DNA of 64,000 nucleotides from CAVXUB01 sp963764805 (GCA_963764805.1 CAVXUB010000005.1:248001-312000); one strand, 5' to 3'. Shown: positions 1-9,427, numbered from the stretch's first letter. The notes: generated by a model not told the origin, from the letters alone. Made by a program: numbers and translations.

Positions 1-127
1 TACTGAGCGCCAGCGCTCAGCAGAGTGACACAGTTCGGTGGCAACTTGCGCTTTGGCCGGCCAAAGTGTGTCACCAAACGAAGCGCAGACGCTCTGTCCG
101 ATGACACACTTCGCATCAGGCGCTATG
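1..127. repeat. Cluster of small palindromes downstream of the YceI gene
   Basis: No gene is visible here. Positions 3-10 and 13-20 form a perfect 8-bp inverted repeat with a 2-nt loop. Positions 51-66 are a perfect 16-bp palindrome (CTTTGGCC/GGCCAAAG). AAGTGTGTCA at 64-73 is repeated inverted at 102-111. TGACACAGTTCG at 26-37 recurs with one mismatch at 102-113. The cluster could act as a 3' end structure for the minus-strand YceI gene, or be an extragenic repeat. Confidence 0.5.
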
Positions 128-742
128 TCAGGCGGGGTCCGCCTCCTCGCGGACCGCCTCGACCTCCACCTCCAGCTTGACCCGCTTGCCGATGACCACG
201 CCGCCCGCCTCGAGGGCTGCGTTGTAGGTCAGGCCGAACTCCTCACGGTCCACCTCGGTGGACGCGGTGAACCCGATTCGCTGCTTGCCCCACGGGTCGT
301 TGACGACGCCAAGCTGCTCGACCTCGAGCGCTACAGGGCGGGTGACCCCGTGGATGGTCAGGTCGCCGACGAGCTCGAACCGCTCGTCGCCCTTCGGCAC
401 CAACCGGGAGCTCTCGAAGGTGATCTTCGGGTACTTCTCGATCTCGAAGAAGTCACTCGTGCGCAGGTGGTCGTCGCGCATCGCCTCGCCGGTGTCGATG
501 CTCGCGGTGTCGATCTCGACCTTGACGGAACTCGTCGCCAGGCTGTCCCCGACGACGATCTTGCCGTTGAAGCTCTTGAACGAGCCGCGCACCTTCGACA
601 CCATCATGTGCCGCACCCCGAAGCCGATATGAGTGTGACTGGGGTCTATGGCGAACGAGCCTGGCGCCGGGAAGTCCAACCCGTCGATGTGCCTGAGGGT
701 CGTCTCACCCGGGCTCTGCGTGGGGGTCGCTGTGTCGGACAT
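128..742 (-). CDS. YceI-family lipid-binding protein
   Basis: 204-residue protein of the YceI family, a lipocalin-like beta barrel that binds polyisoprenoids or amphiphiles. The family signature runs from about residue 30 (FAIDPSHTHIGFGVRHMMVSK) through DHLRTSDFFEIEKYP and the GDLTIHGVTRPV strand. No signal peptide is visible, so it is probably cytoplasmic, as in many actinobacterial members. The ATG has a GGAGG sequence 9-13 nt upstream. It is transcribed divergently from a MarR regulator across a 105-nt gap holding palindromic and repeated motifs, so control by that regulator is likely. Physiological ligand unknown. Confidence 0.9.
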   Translation of the reverse strand: MSDTATPTQSPGETTLRHIDGLDFPAPGSFAIDPSHTHIGFGVRHMMVSKVRGSFKSFNGKIVVGDSLATSSVKVEIDTASIDTGEAMRDDHLRTSDFFEIEKYPKITFESSRLVPKGDERFELVGDLTIHGVTRPVALEVEQLGVVNDPWGKQRIGFTASTEVDREEFGLTYNAALEAGGVVIGKRVKLEVEVEAVREEADPA

Positions 743-777
743 CGCCTTTGCCTCCGTGTGTTAGAGAAGATCTTTGC

Positions 778-821
778 TTGTACAACTAACCGTACTCAGG
801 TTTTATTTCCTGCGCAACTAA
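778..821. promoter_or_regulatory. Candidate MarR operator between yceI and marR
   Basis: TTGTACAA at 778-785 is a perfect 8-bp palindrome. CAACTAA occurs at 783-789 and again at 815-821, three helical turns apart. The position between divergent genes suits an autoregulatory MarR-type site. Inference from pattern and position only. Confidence 0.4.
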
Positions 822-835
822 ATTCTTTCGGCAGC

Positions 836-841
836 TACACT
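836..841 (+). promoter_or_regulatory. -10 box of marR, leaderless type
   Basis: TACACT lies exactly 6 nt before the GTG start at 848 and no Shine-Dalgarno sequence is present, so the transcript probably begins at the start codon. Confidence 0.5.
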
Positions 842-847
842 GACTAC

Positions 848-1321
848 GTGACTGACGGCGATCCCTGCGACCGGGTGACGTTGATCGGCCTCCTCTTCGA
901 GACCGCCGCCGGCGTCCGCCGGTCCCTCGAGCCATCCCTGGCCTGCGTGGCAGGAGCGGGAGCTCCGTGGTTCGACGTCCTCATCCGGCTGCGGCGTTCA
1001 CCGGGGAACCGCCTTCGCATGACGGATCTCGCCTCGCAGACGACTCTCACTCCGAGCGGGCTCACCCGTGCCGTCGACCGGCTCGCCCAGCTCGGCCTCG
1101 TGGTGCGGGAGGCGTGTCCCGCCGATCGCCGCGGTGCCTACGCCGCCCTGACGCCGGAAGGCGAACGAGTGATGAACGAGGCCCTGCCACGGCACGCTTC
1201 TGCCTTGGAGGTCCTACTGGGCGGCGTGCTCGAGCCTGCCGAGGAGCGAGAGCTGGCATCGCTCCTGCGCAAGCTGCGTGACCACGTCAGCCCGGGCGCC
1301 GCTGCGATCTCGTTCGACTGA
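848..1321 (+). CDS. MarR-family transcriptional regulator
   Basis: 157-residue winged-helix regulator. The GTG start is chosen because it follows a TACACT -10 box by 6 nt and gives the normal MarR length; the reading frame is open much further upstream but that part is antisense to yceI. The DNA-binding helix-turn-helix and wing are at about residues 55-105 (LRMTDLASQTTLTPSGLTRAVDRL then a basic DRR wing). Helices at both ends would form the dimer. It is divergent from yceI and likely represses it and itself. The inducing ligand cannot be told from sequence. Confidence 0.9.
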   Translation: MTDGDPCDRVTLIGLLFETAAGVRRSLEPSLACVAGAGAPWFDVLIRLRRSPGNRLRMTDLASQTTLTPSGLTRAVDRLAQLGLVVREACPADRRGAYAALTPEGERVMNEALPRHASALEVLLGGVLEPAEERELASLLRKLRDHVSPGAAAISFD

Positions 1322-1403
1322 GCCTCAACTGTCGTCGCTCCATGGGCAGGCACCCTCTGCGGACGCGGGACTCGGAGGAAGAGGCGCGCCCTGCGGACCC
1401 ATG

Positions 1404-1432
1404 TTGGCGCCGCAGATAGTTTCTTCTACAGA
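1404..1432 (+). promoter_or_regulatory. Possible acnA promoter
   Basis: TTGGCG (1404-1409) and TACAGA (1427-1432) are separated by 17 nt, just upstream of the acnA ribosome binding site. Both hexamers are imperfect, so this is tentative. Confidence 0.35.
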
Positions 1433-1452
1433 GACGAGCCGGAGGAGACGGT

Positions 1453-4140
1453 ATGGGTGCGTCGGGCAATAGTTTCGGGGCCAGGGGCAAGCTGGTCGTC
1501 GGCGAGGACGAGTTCGAGATCTACCGCCTCCCCGCCCTCGAGTCGGCAGGGCTCGACGTCGGCGGCCTGCCGTACTCCCTGAAGGTCCTCCTCGAGAACC
1601 TGCTCCGCAACGAGGACGGGATCTCGGTGTCCCCCGACGACATAGCCGCCGTGGCGCGCGCTGGAACTCCCGAAGCTACGAAGGACAAGGAGATCGCGTT
1701 CTCGCCGGCTCGCATCCTGCTGCAGGACTTCACGGGGGTCCCGGTCGTGGTCGACCTCGCCGCCCTTCGGGACGCGGTGCAGGCCCTCGGTGGCGATCCT
1801 TCCGCAGTCAACCCACTCGTCCCGGTCGACCTCGTGATCGACCACTCCGTGATCGTCGACGTCTACGGCAACTCGCAGGCGTTCGCCAGGAACGCCGAGC
1901 TCGAGCTGGCGCGCAATAGCGAGCGCTACCGCTTCCTGCGCTGGGGGCAGCAGGCGTTCTCCAACTTCCGGGTCGTCCCACCCGACACCGGCATCGTGCA
2001 CCAGGTGAACCTCGAATACCTGGCCCGGGTCGTCTTCACCAGGGATGGGCTCGCCTTCCCCGATACCGTCGTCGGCACCGACTCGCACACCACGATGGTC
2101 AACGGTCTCGGCGTCGTCGGCTGGGGCGTCGGCGGGATCGAGGCGGAAGCGGCGATGCTCGGCCAGCCGATCTCGATGCTCATCCCGAAGGTGGTCGGCT
2201 TCAAGCTCTCCGGCGAGCTGGCGACGGGCGTCACCGCCACCGATCTCGTGCTCACGGTGACCGAGCTGCTCCGCCAGCACGGGGTGGTCGGCAAGTTCGT
2301 CGAGTTCTACGGGCCCGGCTGCGCAAACGTGCCGGTCGAGAACAGGGCGACGATCGGCAACATGTCTCCCGAGTACGGCTCGACGATCACGATCTTCCCG
2401 ATCGATCAGGCGACGCTGCGCTACATGCAGATGACAGGACGGGCGGCGGCGGAGATCGCCCTCGTCGAGGCATACGCCAAGGAACAGGGCCTCTGGCTCG
2501 ATCCGGCCGCTGCTCCTCGCTTCAACGAACTGCTGGAGCTCGACCTGTCGACGGTGCGGCCCTCGCTGGCCGGGCCCTCCCGACCCGAGGACAGGGTCCC
2601 GCTCGACCGTGCCAAGGTCGCCTTCAGCGAGGCGTTGGCGAAGTCGCTCCCTGGCGGCGCGGACGCCTCCGCCGCGGCCGCCGGGAAGGTGGGGGTGGAG
2701 CTGGCTGATGGGAGGAGTTTTGAGATCGGGCACGGGAACGTGGTGGTGGCGGCCATCACGAGCTGCACGAACACCTCCAATCCACAGGTGATGATCGCCG
2801 CCGGCCTGCTCGCCAGGAACGCCGTCGAACGAGGCCTGACGAGCAAGCCTTGGGTGAAGACCTCGTTGGCTCCCGGGTCCCGGGTGGTGATGGACTACTA
2901 CGCCGCCGCCGGGCTGACGCCGTACCTCGAGAAGATCGGTTTCGGCCTCGTCGGCTTCGGCTGCACGACGTGCATCGGCAACTCGGGGCCGCTGTTGCCC
3001 GAGATCTCGGCAGCGATCAACGACAACGGCCTGGCCGCGGTCAGCGTCCTCTCCGGCAACCGCAACTTCGAGGGCCGGATACACCAGGACGTCCGCATGA
3101 ACTACCTCGCCTCGCCACCTCTAGTCGTGGCCTACGCCCTCGCCGGAACGATGGACATCGACCTCTACAACGAGCCCCTCGGCGAGGACCAGCAGGGCGA
3201 GCCCGTGTTCATGCGGGACATCTGGCCGTCCGACGAGGAGGTGCGGGAGGTGATGGCGAGCGCCGTGCAGGCCTCGATGTTCAGCCGCGCCTATGCCGAT
3301 GTGTTCGCAGGCGACGAGCGTTGGACGGGCCTAGACGTGCCGACAGGCGACCATTACGCCTGGGACGAAGTGTCGACCTACGTGCGCAAGCCTCCCTTCT
3401 TCGACGGCATGGGGCAGGAGCCGGCGCCGCTGTCGGACATCGTCGGTGCGCGCGTGCTGGCGATCTTCGGCGACAGCGTCACCACCGACCACATCTCTCC
3501 TGCCGGCTCGATCCGGACGAGCAGCCCGGCCGGCAAGTGGCTGATCGAGCAGGGCGTGGGGGCCGCCGACTTCAACAGCTACGGCTCCCGCCGCGGCAAC
3601 CACGAGGTGATGATCCGCGGCACGTTCGCCAACACCCGCATCCGCAACAAGATGTTGCCCGGGACCGAGGGCGGCGTGACCCGCCACCTGCCGTCGGGCG
3701 AGCAGATGACGATCTTCGAGGCGGCGGAGCGGTACGTGGCGGACGGTGTGCCGACGGTCGTGTTCGCCGGCAGGGGCTACGGCTCCGGCTCGTCCCGCGA
3801 CTGGGCAGCCAAGGGCCCGGCGCTGCAGGGGGTGCGAGCTGTGGTGGCGGCGAGTTTCGAGAGGATCCATCGGTCGAACCTGATCGGCATGGGAATCCTG
3901 CCGCTGCAGCTAGCCGAGGCGGCCGCCGCTCCACTCGAGCTCACGGGCGACGAGACGATCGCCGTCGAAGGCCTGGCCGGCCTCTCGGCCGAGCAGCTGA
4001 TCGGGCGCCAGATGGTCGTGAGCGCGGACGGCCGGGAGATCCCGGTCGTCGTCCGCATCGACACCCTGACCGAGGCCGAGTACTACCGCCACGGCGGGAT
4101 CCTCCAGTACGTGGCGCGCAAGCTGGCGGGCGCCCGCTAG
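1453..4140 (+). CDS. acnA: Aconitate hydratase (AcnA type)
   Basis: 895-residue cytosolic aconitase of the TCA cycle, interconverting citrate and isocitrate. The three [4Fe-4S] cysteines are Cys438 (SCTNTSNP) and Cys504/Cys507 (CTTCIGNSG). The C-terminal swivel domain carries the substrate-binding YGSGSSRDWAAKG segment. Length and domain order match the AcnA/IRP1 branch rather than AcnB. The ATG has a GGAGGAGA ribosome binding site 4 nt upstream. It stands alone in its transcript and meets the amidase gene tail to tail with 3 nt between. Together with gltA at 18.9 kb it supplies the entry steps of the TCA cycle. Confidence 0.97.
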   Translation: MGASGNSFGARGKLVVGEDEFEIYRLPALESAGLDVGGLPYSLKVLLENLLRNEDGISVSPDDIAAVARAGTPEATKDKEIAFSPARILLQDFTGVPVVVDLAALRDAVQALGGDPSAVNPLVPVDLVIDHSVIVDVYGNSQAFARNAELELARNSERYRFLRWGQQAFSNFRVVPPDTGIVHQVNLEYLARVVFTRDGLAFPDTVVGTDSHTTMVNGLGVVGWGVGGIEAEAAMLGQPISMLIPKVVGFKLSGELATGVTATDLVLTVTELLRQHGVVGKFVEFYGPGCANVPVENRATIGNMSPEYGSTITIFPIDQATLRYMQMTGRAAAEIALVEAYAKEQGLWLDPAAAPRFNELLELDLSTVRPSLAGPSRPEDRVPLDRAKVAFSEALAKSLPGGADASAAAAGKVGVELADGRSFEIGHGNVVVAAITSCTNTSNPQVMIAAGLLARNAVERGLTSKPWVKTSLAPGSRVVMDYYAAAGLTPYLEKIGFGLVGFGCTTCIGNSGPLLPEISAAINDNGLAAVSVLSGNRNFEGRIHQDVRMNYLASPPLVVAYALAGTMDIDLYNEPLGEDQQGEPVFMRDIWPSDEEVREVMASAVQASMFSRAYADVFAGDERWTGLDVPTGDHYAWDEVSTYVRKPPFFDGMGQEPAPLSDIVGARVLAIFGDSVTTDHISPAGSIRTSSPAGKWLIEQGVGAADFNSYGSRRGNHEVMIRGTFANTRIRNKMLPGTEGGVTRHLPSGEQMTIFEAAERYVADGVPTVVFAGRGYGSGSSRDWAAKGPALQGVRAVVAASFERIHRSNLIGMGILPLQLAEAAAAPLELTGDETIAVEGLAGLSAEQLIGRQMVVSADGREIPVVVRIDTLTEAEYYRHGGILQYVARKLAGAR

Positions 4141-4143
4141 CCC

Positions 4144-5808
4144 TCAACCCATCGGGACGGAGTCCTGCCAGCGGGGAGCGAGCGAGGAGCCAAGCGCCAG
4201 CTCCCGCTCCACCGCGTAGGCGAGCCGCACGAGGTCCCAGTCAGACCAGGCGAGCCCGTACAACGAGAGCCCCGCCGGCAGCCCGCGCACCTTGCCGATC
4301 GGCACGTTGATGCCGGGGTAGCCCGCCACCGCCGCCGGGCCGTAGCTGGAACCTCCCACGGCGTCGAAGTTGACGTGGTCGATGAACCACGCCGGCGCCA
4401 TGGTCGGCGACACCAGCACGTCGAGCCGCTCGTCCCGAAACACCGCCTCCAGCCCTCGCTCACGCACCCTCTCCAGGTTGCGCCTCCGGGCCTCCTGGTA
4501 GGCCGCCCCCTCCACTCCCTCCGATTCCGCCGCCATCACCAAGATCTCGTGGCCGAACACCGCCAGCTCCCGGTCGGCGTGGGCGTTGTCGAACTCGATC
4601 AGCTCGGCCATCGTGCGGGGGCAGGCATCGGGCGGTCCCGGCCGGGCCGCCAGGTAAGCCTCCAGCCCGCTCTTGAACTCGTGGACGAGGACGGTCATCT
4701 CGTCCCCGCTCTCGGCGAGCTCTTCGGCGGTGGGCAGGAGCACGGGATCGACGACCTCGGCTCCGGCTAGCTTGATCGCCTCCAGTGCCTCCTTCACCAG
4801 CACCTCGACCTGGGGGCTGTGACCCGAGTATCGGCCCCGCAGCACGCCGACGCGGGCTCCCCGCAACGTGGCGCCGGCCAGCCACGCCGAAAGCTGCTCG
4901 CGATCGTCGGCACTCCCTTCGCCCGACGCGGCCACCGGAACCCAATCTCCCGGTTCCCCGGGCGGTCCGCCAGATCCGATACCGCCCTCGTCCCGGCAGG
5001 TGCGCGCCATCGTCAGCAGCATCAGCGCCGCATCCTCGACGCTCCTTGCCATCGGACCTACCGTGTCCTGGCTCTTGGAGATCGGCACCACTCCTCGCCG
5101 GGAGGTGAGCCCGACCGTCGGCTTGATCCCCACGACGCCGCAGACGGCTGCAGGACAGAGGATCGATCCGTCGGTCTCGGTCCCGACGGCGAGTGGCGCC
5201 ATGCCGGCGGCCACGGCGGCGCCCGAACCGGAGCTCGAGCCACCGGGGCTGCGGTCGAGCGAGTGAGGGTTGCGGCACTGCCCTCCCACCGCACTCCAGC
5301 CGGAGACCGACTTGCGGGCGCGAAAGTTCGCCCATTCGGAGAGGTTCGCCTTGCCGAGGATGATCGCACCGGATGCGCGCAGTGCCGCCACCACGGGTGA
5401 GTCGCGCTCGGGCTGGCTCTCGGGCGCGGCAAGCGCCAGGGAACCGGCGGTCGTCGGCAGTCCGGCGGTGTCGAGGTTGTCCTTCACGAGCACCGGGAGG
5501 CCGTGGAGCGGGCCGCGCAGATGCCCCGCCTGCCGCTCCTTGTCGAGCTCCGCAGCTCGCTCGATCACCGTCTCGTCTATGCCGATCACGGCTCGCAGCC
5601 CCGGGCCGTCCCTGTCGGCGTCTGCGACACGCTGCAACAGATCGGACACCAGCTCGGCCGAGGTGATCTCACCTTTGTCGAGCATCGTCGACACCGCCGC
5701 TGCCCCGAGGAAGGCGATGGAGGAGGTCGATGGGCTCGGGTCCCGAGACTCTGCTACGTCATCCACCCTTCCTATCGTTACCGCATTCGGGACCCAGTGC
5801 TTGCCCAT
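4144..5808 (-). CDS. Amidase (amidase signature family)
   Basis: About 554-residue amidase-signature hydrolase. The Ser-cisSer-Lys triad is recognisable: Lys in VLVKDNLD, the cis-Ser in the GGSSSGSG loop, and the nucleophile Ser in TETDGSI. These enzymes hydrolyse amide bonds. Absence of gatC/gatB neighbours and the long insert after the core argue against a GatA subunit, so the substrate is unknown. Start uncertain: ATG at 5808 is used, but a GTG at 5766 (preceded at once by AGGAAGG) gives a more usual N-terminus before IAFLGA. It is divergent from the DUF3263 gene. Confidence 0.85.
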   Translation of the reverse strand: MGKHWVPNAVTIGRVDDVAESRDPSPSTSSIAFLGAAAVSTMLDKGEITSAELVSDLLQRVADADRDGPGLRAVIGIDETVIERAAELDKERQAGHLRGPLHGLPVLVKDNLDTAGLPTTAGSLALAAPESQPERDSPVVAALRASGAIILGKANLSEWANFRARKSVSGWSAVGGQCRNPHSLDRSPGGSSSGSGAAVAAGMAPLAVGTETDGSILCPAAVCGVVGIKPTVGLTSRRGVVPISKSQDTVGPMARSVEDAALMLLTMARTCRDEGGIGSGGPPGEPGDWVPVAASGEGSADDREQLSAWLAGATLRGARVGVLRGRYSGHSPQVEVLVKEALEAIKLAGAEVVDPVLLPTAEELAESGDEMTVLVHEFKSGLEAYLAARPGPPDACPRTMAELIEFDNAHADRELAVFGHEILVMAAESEGVEGAAYQEARRRNLERVRERGLEAVFRDERLDVLVSPTMAPAWFIDHVNFDAVGGSSYGPAAVAGYPGINVPIGKVRGLPAGLSLYGLAWSDWDLVRLAYAVERELALGSSLAPRWQDSVPMG

Positions 5809-5878
5809 TTTGCAAGAACTTCCCTCGCACATCGTCGAATGCTTGCTTCGAGTGCCCGGGGTTGGCAGTCTGCGTGTG

Positions 5879-6139
5879 ATGGCTCTCAGCGCTAGCGACC
5901 GCCGGCTGCTCGATTTCGAGCGCTCCTGGTGGCAATCGGCGACGAGCAAGCAGGATGCCATCCGCTCGTCGCTCGGGATCTCGCCCACGTCCTATTACCT
6001 GTCATTGCGCCGTCTTCAGCGGAGCCACGAGGCACTCGCCTACGACCCGCTCGTGGTGCGGCGCCTCCGCAGGCGCGAGTCCGAGCGTCGCCGTGCCCGC
6101 TACGTGAGCGACCCGGGCCTGCGCTGGCGGCCGCACTGA
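5879..6139 (+). CDS. DUF3263 family protein
   Basis: 86-residue basic protein of the DUF3263 family, small actinobacterial proteins of unknown function. It opens with LSASDRRLLDFERSWW, followed by SKQDAIRSSLGISPTSYY, a segment that resembles a helix-turn-helix, and ends in an Arg-rich tail (RRLRRRESERRRARY). The composition suggests nucleic acid binding, but this is inference. Transcribed divergently from the amidase. ATG at 5879 is chosen; a GTG directly before it would add one residue. Confidence 0.75.
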   Translation: MALSASDRRLLDFERSWWQSATSKQDAIRSSLGISPTSYYLSLRRLQRSHEALAYDPLVVRRLRRRESERRRARYVSDPGLRWRPH

Positions 6140-6237
6140 TCTGCCGCCACCGGTGAGGCCATCGTCGTCCCGGTGGTGACCCCGATCGTTGCCGCCATCG
6201 GGCCTGCCGCCGGTGCACTGCGGACCGCCCCGGCGAG

Positions 6238-7029
6238 ATGATCGACGCCCGTGTCTCGGAGCTGCTGGCACCGCTCCGCCAGAGCCCTTCGACGGCGGGG
6301 ATCCTCACCGACTTCGACGGCACGATCTCGAAGATCGTCCCGGACGCGTCCGATGCCACGCCTGTCCCCGGGGCAGTCGAGTTGCTGCACGAGCTGGCGC
6401 ATCGTTATGGCGTGGTGGCCGTTGTTTCGGGGCGGCCGGCATCATTCCTCTCCGCGACGCTGCAAATGGCCCTGCACGGATCCCCGCTGCGGGCGATCGG
6501 CCTGTACGGGATGGAGGAGGTAGGCCCGGACGGCAGGTCGCTCGTCCCCCCGGAGTTCGAGCGCTGGCGGCCCGTGGTCGCCAGGGTGGCCGACGAAGCC
6601 GAGGCCTCCTTGCCGGCGGCAGTCGACGTCGAGCGCAAGGGGCTCGGCGCCACCATCCACTGGAGGCGGGCGCCGGAGCACGAGGCAGAAGCCCAGAAGG
6701 TCGCCGCTGCGCTGGCCACGGCTCATGGGTTGTCGCTGCGCCACGGGCGGATGGCGGTCGAGATGACGGCACCGGGCGAGATCGACAAGGGCGGGGTGGT
6801 GGCCCGCCTCTGCGAGGACCTGCGAGCCGCGACCTACCTGGGGGACGACACAGGCGACATCGTCGCCTTCGAAACCCTGACGCAGCTCCACCGCCGACGG
6901 GGGCTCCACGCAGTCAAGCTGGCGGTCGCCGACGCCGAGACGCCGGCAGATCTCGTCGCCGCCGCCGACTTCGTCCTCGGCGGTCCGATGGAGGCACTCG
7001 AAGCCCTGCGTTGGCTGAACCAGCCGTGA
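6238..7029 (+). CDS. otsB: Trehalose-6-phosphate phosphatase
   Basis: 263-residue HAD-superfamily phosphatase that dephosphorylates trehalose 6-phosphate to trehalose. HAD motif I is LTDFDGTIS (Asp nucleophile at about residue 25), motif II is VVSGRP, and the C-terminal GDDTGD supplies the metal-binding acidic motif. It faces otsA tail to tail, separated by 28 nt, so the two steps of trehalose synthesis sit together on opposite strands. No clear ribosome binding site. Confidence 0.92.
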   Translation: MIDARVSELLAPLRQSPSTAGILTDFDGTISKIVPDASDATPVPGAVELLHELAHRYGVVAVVSGRPASFLSATLQMALHGSPLRAIGLYGMEEVGPDGRSLVPPEFERWRPVVARVADEAEASLPAAVDVERKGLGATIHWRRAPEHEAEAQKVAAALATAHGLSLRHGRMAVEMTAPGEIDKGGVVARLCEDLRAATYLGDDTGDIVAFETLTQLHRRRGLHAVKLAVADAETPADLVAAADFVLGGPMEALEALRWLNQP

Positions 7030-7057
7030 GCCTCAGCAGCCGGGCGACGGCTCCTTC

Positions 7058-8453
7058 TCAGGCGCGAGGGGCGGTCGGCCGGCGCGCATGCCCGGCCAGG
7101 TCAGCCAGCCAGGAGGAGGGGGTCGCCGCGGTGGCGAGGACGCGGAGCTCATCCGCCCTCCGCCGGCGCTCGGCGGCATCCATCGACAGGCCCGCCGCCA
7201 GCACCTCTCCCGTGCTCTCGATGTCGTAGGGGTGCACCGGGAGGACCGCGTCCTTCAATTCCGAGTAGGCGCCGGCTTCCCGCGACAAAGCGAGGACGCC
7301 GGCGCGGTCGTTGACGATCGGGCCTTCCTTGGCGACGAGGTTGAGCCCGTCACGGATCGGGTTCACGAGCAGCAGGTCGTAACGCGTGAGGGCGGCGACC
7401 GAGGAGGGGTAGTCGTCGACGACCTCGAGAACGATCGGGTCCCAGCCGGGGCGGGCCCAGCGCTCGTTGACCCGCTCGACGACCAGCTCCACCTCCGCCC
7501 GGTACTGGAGGTACTCCGCCAGCCCTTCTCGCGAGCCGTAGGCATGGGCGACGAAGACGACGCGGCTGGCGCCACTCAGGATGCTGCTCCAGCATCGAGT
7601 CGTAGGCCAGGAAGCCACGGACGAGATTCTTGGAGAGCTCGATCCGATCGCTGCGCAGCACCAGCCGCCGGTCCCCGAGGCTCTCGTCCAGCTCTCGCCG
7701 GCGGCGACCGCAGGCGTCCGATGCTGCCACCTCCATGATGCGGCCGGCATCGGTTCCGAGTGCCGCTGCGAAGGTTGGCGGAGCCACGATCCCGAGCTCC
7801 TCCACACACGACTCGAAACTCTCCGCCCACCGCCCCGTGTGGAACCCGCACGCCCCGAACGACGACATCCCCTCCAGCAGGTCCCGCCGGGCGTCGTCGG
7901 GCAATACCGAGAGCTCGGCCGGCGAGCACCAAGGGGTGTGGGTGAAATGGGCCGTGCGCAGGTCGGGTCGCAGCTCGGCCAGCAGCCGGCCGGAGAGGGA
8001 GAGGTGGTAGTCGTGCACGAGGACGGTGGCGCCCTCTGGTGCCGCCTCGGCGATCGCCACCGCGAAGAGGTCGTTGTATTGCCGGTAGCAGTCCCACGCC
8101 TCACGCCACCGGCGATCGAACACTGGCCGGCGGGCGAGCTCCAGCAGCCCGTGCTGCACGAACCACAGAGTCCCGTTGGCGACGACGTTGTAGGCCGCCT
8201 GCTGCACGTCGGCGGGTACGTCGACGAGCCGCAGGTCTATCCCCTCGACCTGCTCAGGCGGTCCGCCGGTCGCCGCCAGCTTGCGATCCTCGTCGGAAAG
8301 GGGGGCAGCGATCCAGATCGCCCCCGAACCGGTGAGCGCGCTGACGAGGCTCGGCGCGAGGCCTCCGGCCGCCTGCTTGACGACGGTCTTGCCGGAGGCG
8401 TCCGACCCGTAGCTCACCGGCCCCCGGTTGGAGGCCACCACCAGCTCGCTCAT
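7058..8453 (-). CDS. otsA: Trehalose-6-phosphate synthase, apparent frameshift
   Basis: GT20 glycosyltransferase making trehalose 6-phosphate from a nucleotide-glucose and glucose 6-phosphate. The N-terminal part starts at MSELVVASNRGPVSY and includes VHDYHLSLSGRLL and the THTPW substrate motif. The C-terminal part (VVFVAHAYGSREGLAEYLQYR, LVNPIRDGLNLVAKE) lies in another frame. The join is near 7568-7569, where one extra C in TGGCGCCAGC breaks the frame; the span is one base over a multiple of three, giving about 464 residues when repaired, a normal OtsA length. Sequence error or recent inactivation cannot be separated here. It lies 32 nt after gpgS on the same strand, probably cotranscribed. 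Confidence 0.85.
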
Positions 8454-8485
8454 CGGCTGCTCATCGGCTGCGGGCCGGGCCACGG

Positions 8486-9376
8486 TCAGAGGGCCGCCGG
8501 GCCGAGCACGGAGCGAGACACGCCAGCACGATCGAGCATTACCCCGAGCACCTCGTCGGCTTGCGGAGCCAGCTCCTCGAGCGGGCGATTGCGGTGGATC
8601 CTCGAGCCGAGGTCGACTTGGGCGATGGCGGCACCGCCGTAGCGCTCGACCACGTCGATGAGAAGGCCGATCTCGACTCCGTAGCCGCCGGCGAGGGCGA
8701 TGCCCTCGATGGCCCCCCGGCGGATCGCGGTCTCCCCCGCCAGCGGCTGCGACACCCCGACGAGCGCCGGGAACAGGCGGCGTATCAGCGGCCGCGCCAC
8801 CAGCTCGGTGACCCGTCCGCCGCCGCTCGGCATGCCGCCGACGGGCCGCTCGTAGCAGCCTTTGACCAGCATCAACCGGGCATCGACGAGAAGCGGTCCT
8901 ACCAGCCCGACCACGAAGTGCTCGGCGAAGTTCTCCACGTCGCCGTCGAGGAAGACGACGATGCTGCCGGTCGTGAAGGACAGCCCTGCCGCCATCGCCT
9001 GCCCCTTGCCATGGGCCCTCGGCGACCCCGGGCCGCAGATCGCCTGCACCGCGGCCGCCGGCTCTGCGGTCGCCTGCACCACGGCGGACTGCACCACGGC
9101 GGACTGCACCACGGCGGACTGCACTACGGCGGCGCCGGCTGCGGCGGCGATCGACGCCGTGGCGTCCTTCGAGCCGTCGTCGACCACCACCAGCTCGTCC
9201 ACCAGGGGGACGCGGTCGACGAGCACGGTGCGGATCGCCGCCACGATCGGCCCGATGGTGGCGGCCTCGTCGCGGGCGGGGATGCACACCGACACCCGTT
9301 CGGCCCCCTTGCACTCGAGGAGCAGGTCGAGCGGGAACTCTCGATGGTCGAAGGTGGCGACGCCGGCCGCTTGCAT
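8486..9376 (-). CDS. gpgS: Glucosyl-3-phosphoglycerate synthase
   Basis: 296-residue GT-A glycosyltransferase resembling GpgS, which joins glucose from a nucleotide sugar to 3-phosphoglycerate. The product feeds glucosylglycerate or methylglucose lipopolysaccharide synthesis. Signatures: SVCIPARDEAATIG at the N-terminus, VVVDDGSKDAT, and VVFLDGDVENF with the metal-binding acidic triad. Residues about 80-100 carry four copies of a VVQSA pentapeptide, an expansion in a surface loop. The ATG follows a TATCGT -10 box by 7 nt. It heads a gpgS-otsA unit, so both genes serve compatible-solute synthesis. Confidence 0.88.
   Translation of the reverse strand: MQAAGVATFDHREFPLDLLLECKGAERVSVCIPARDEAATIGPIVAAIRTVLVDRVPLVDELVVVDDGSKDATASIAAAAGAAVVQSAVVQSAVVQSAVVQATAEPAAAVQAICGPGSPRAHGKGQAMAAGLSFTTGSIVVFLDGDVENFAEHFVVGLVGPLLVDARLMLVKGCYERPVGGMPSGGGRVTELVARPLIRRLFPALVGVSQPLAGETAIRRGAIEGIALAGGYGVEIGLLIDVVERYGGAAIAQVDLGSRIHRNRPLEELAPQADEVLGVMLDRAGVSRSVLGPAAL
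9074..9133 (-). repeat. 15-bp tandem repeat inside gpgS
   Basis: Four consecutive 15-bp units start at 9074, 9089, 9104 and 9119 and encode VVQSA repeats. The first three are identical and the last has drifted. Because the unit is a multiple of three, copy-number change keeps the frame. Confidence 0.85.
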
Positions 9377-9383
9377 TGTCCCG

Positions 9384-9389
9384 ACGATA
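9384..9389 (-). promoter_or_regulatory. -10 box of gpgS, leaderless type
   Basis: TATCGT on the minus strand lies 7 nt before the gpgS ATG, with no Shine-Dalgarno sequence between. Confidence 0.45.
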
Positions 9390-9427
9390 TTCGCCCAACG
9401 TGCTCGCCCGGTCCCGGGCCGCGCGCT

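Noticed and set aside
1426..3084. Long open frame antisense to acnA
   Set aside because: Arg/Asp-rich shadow of a high-GC gene with no family features; acnA on the other strand is complete.
7029..7058. Possible shared terminator between otsB and otsA
   Set aside because: Only a 5-bp stem with no T-run on either strand.
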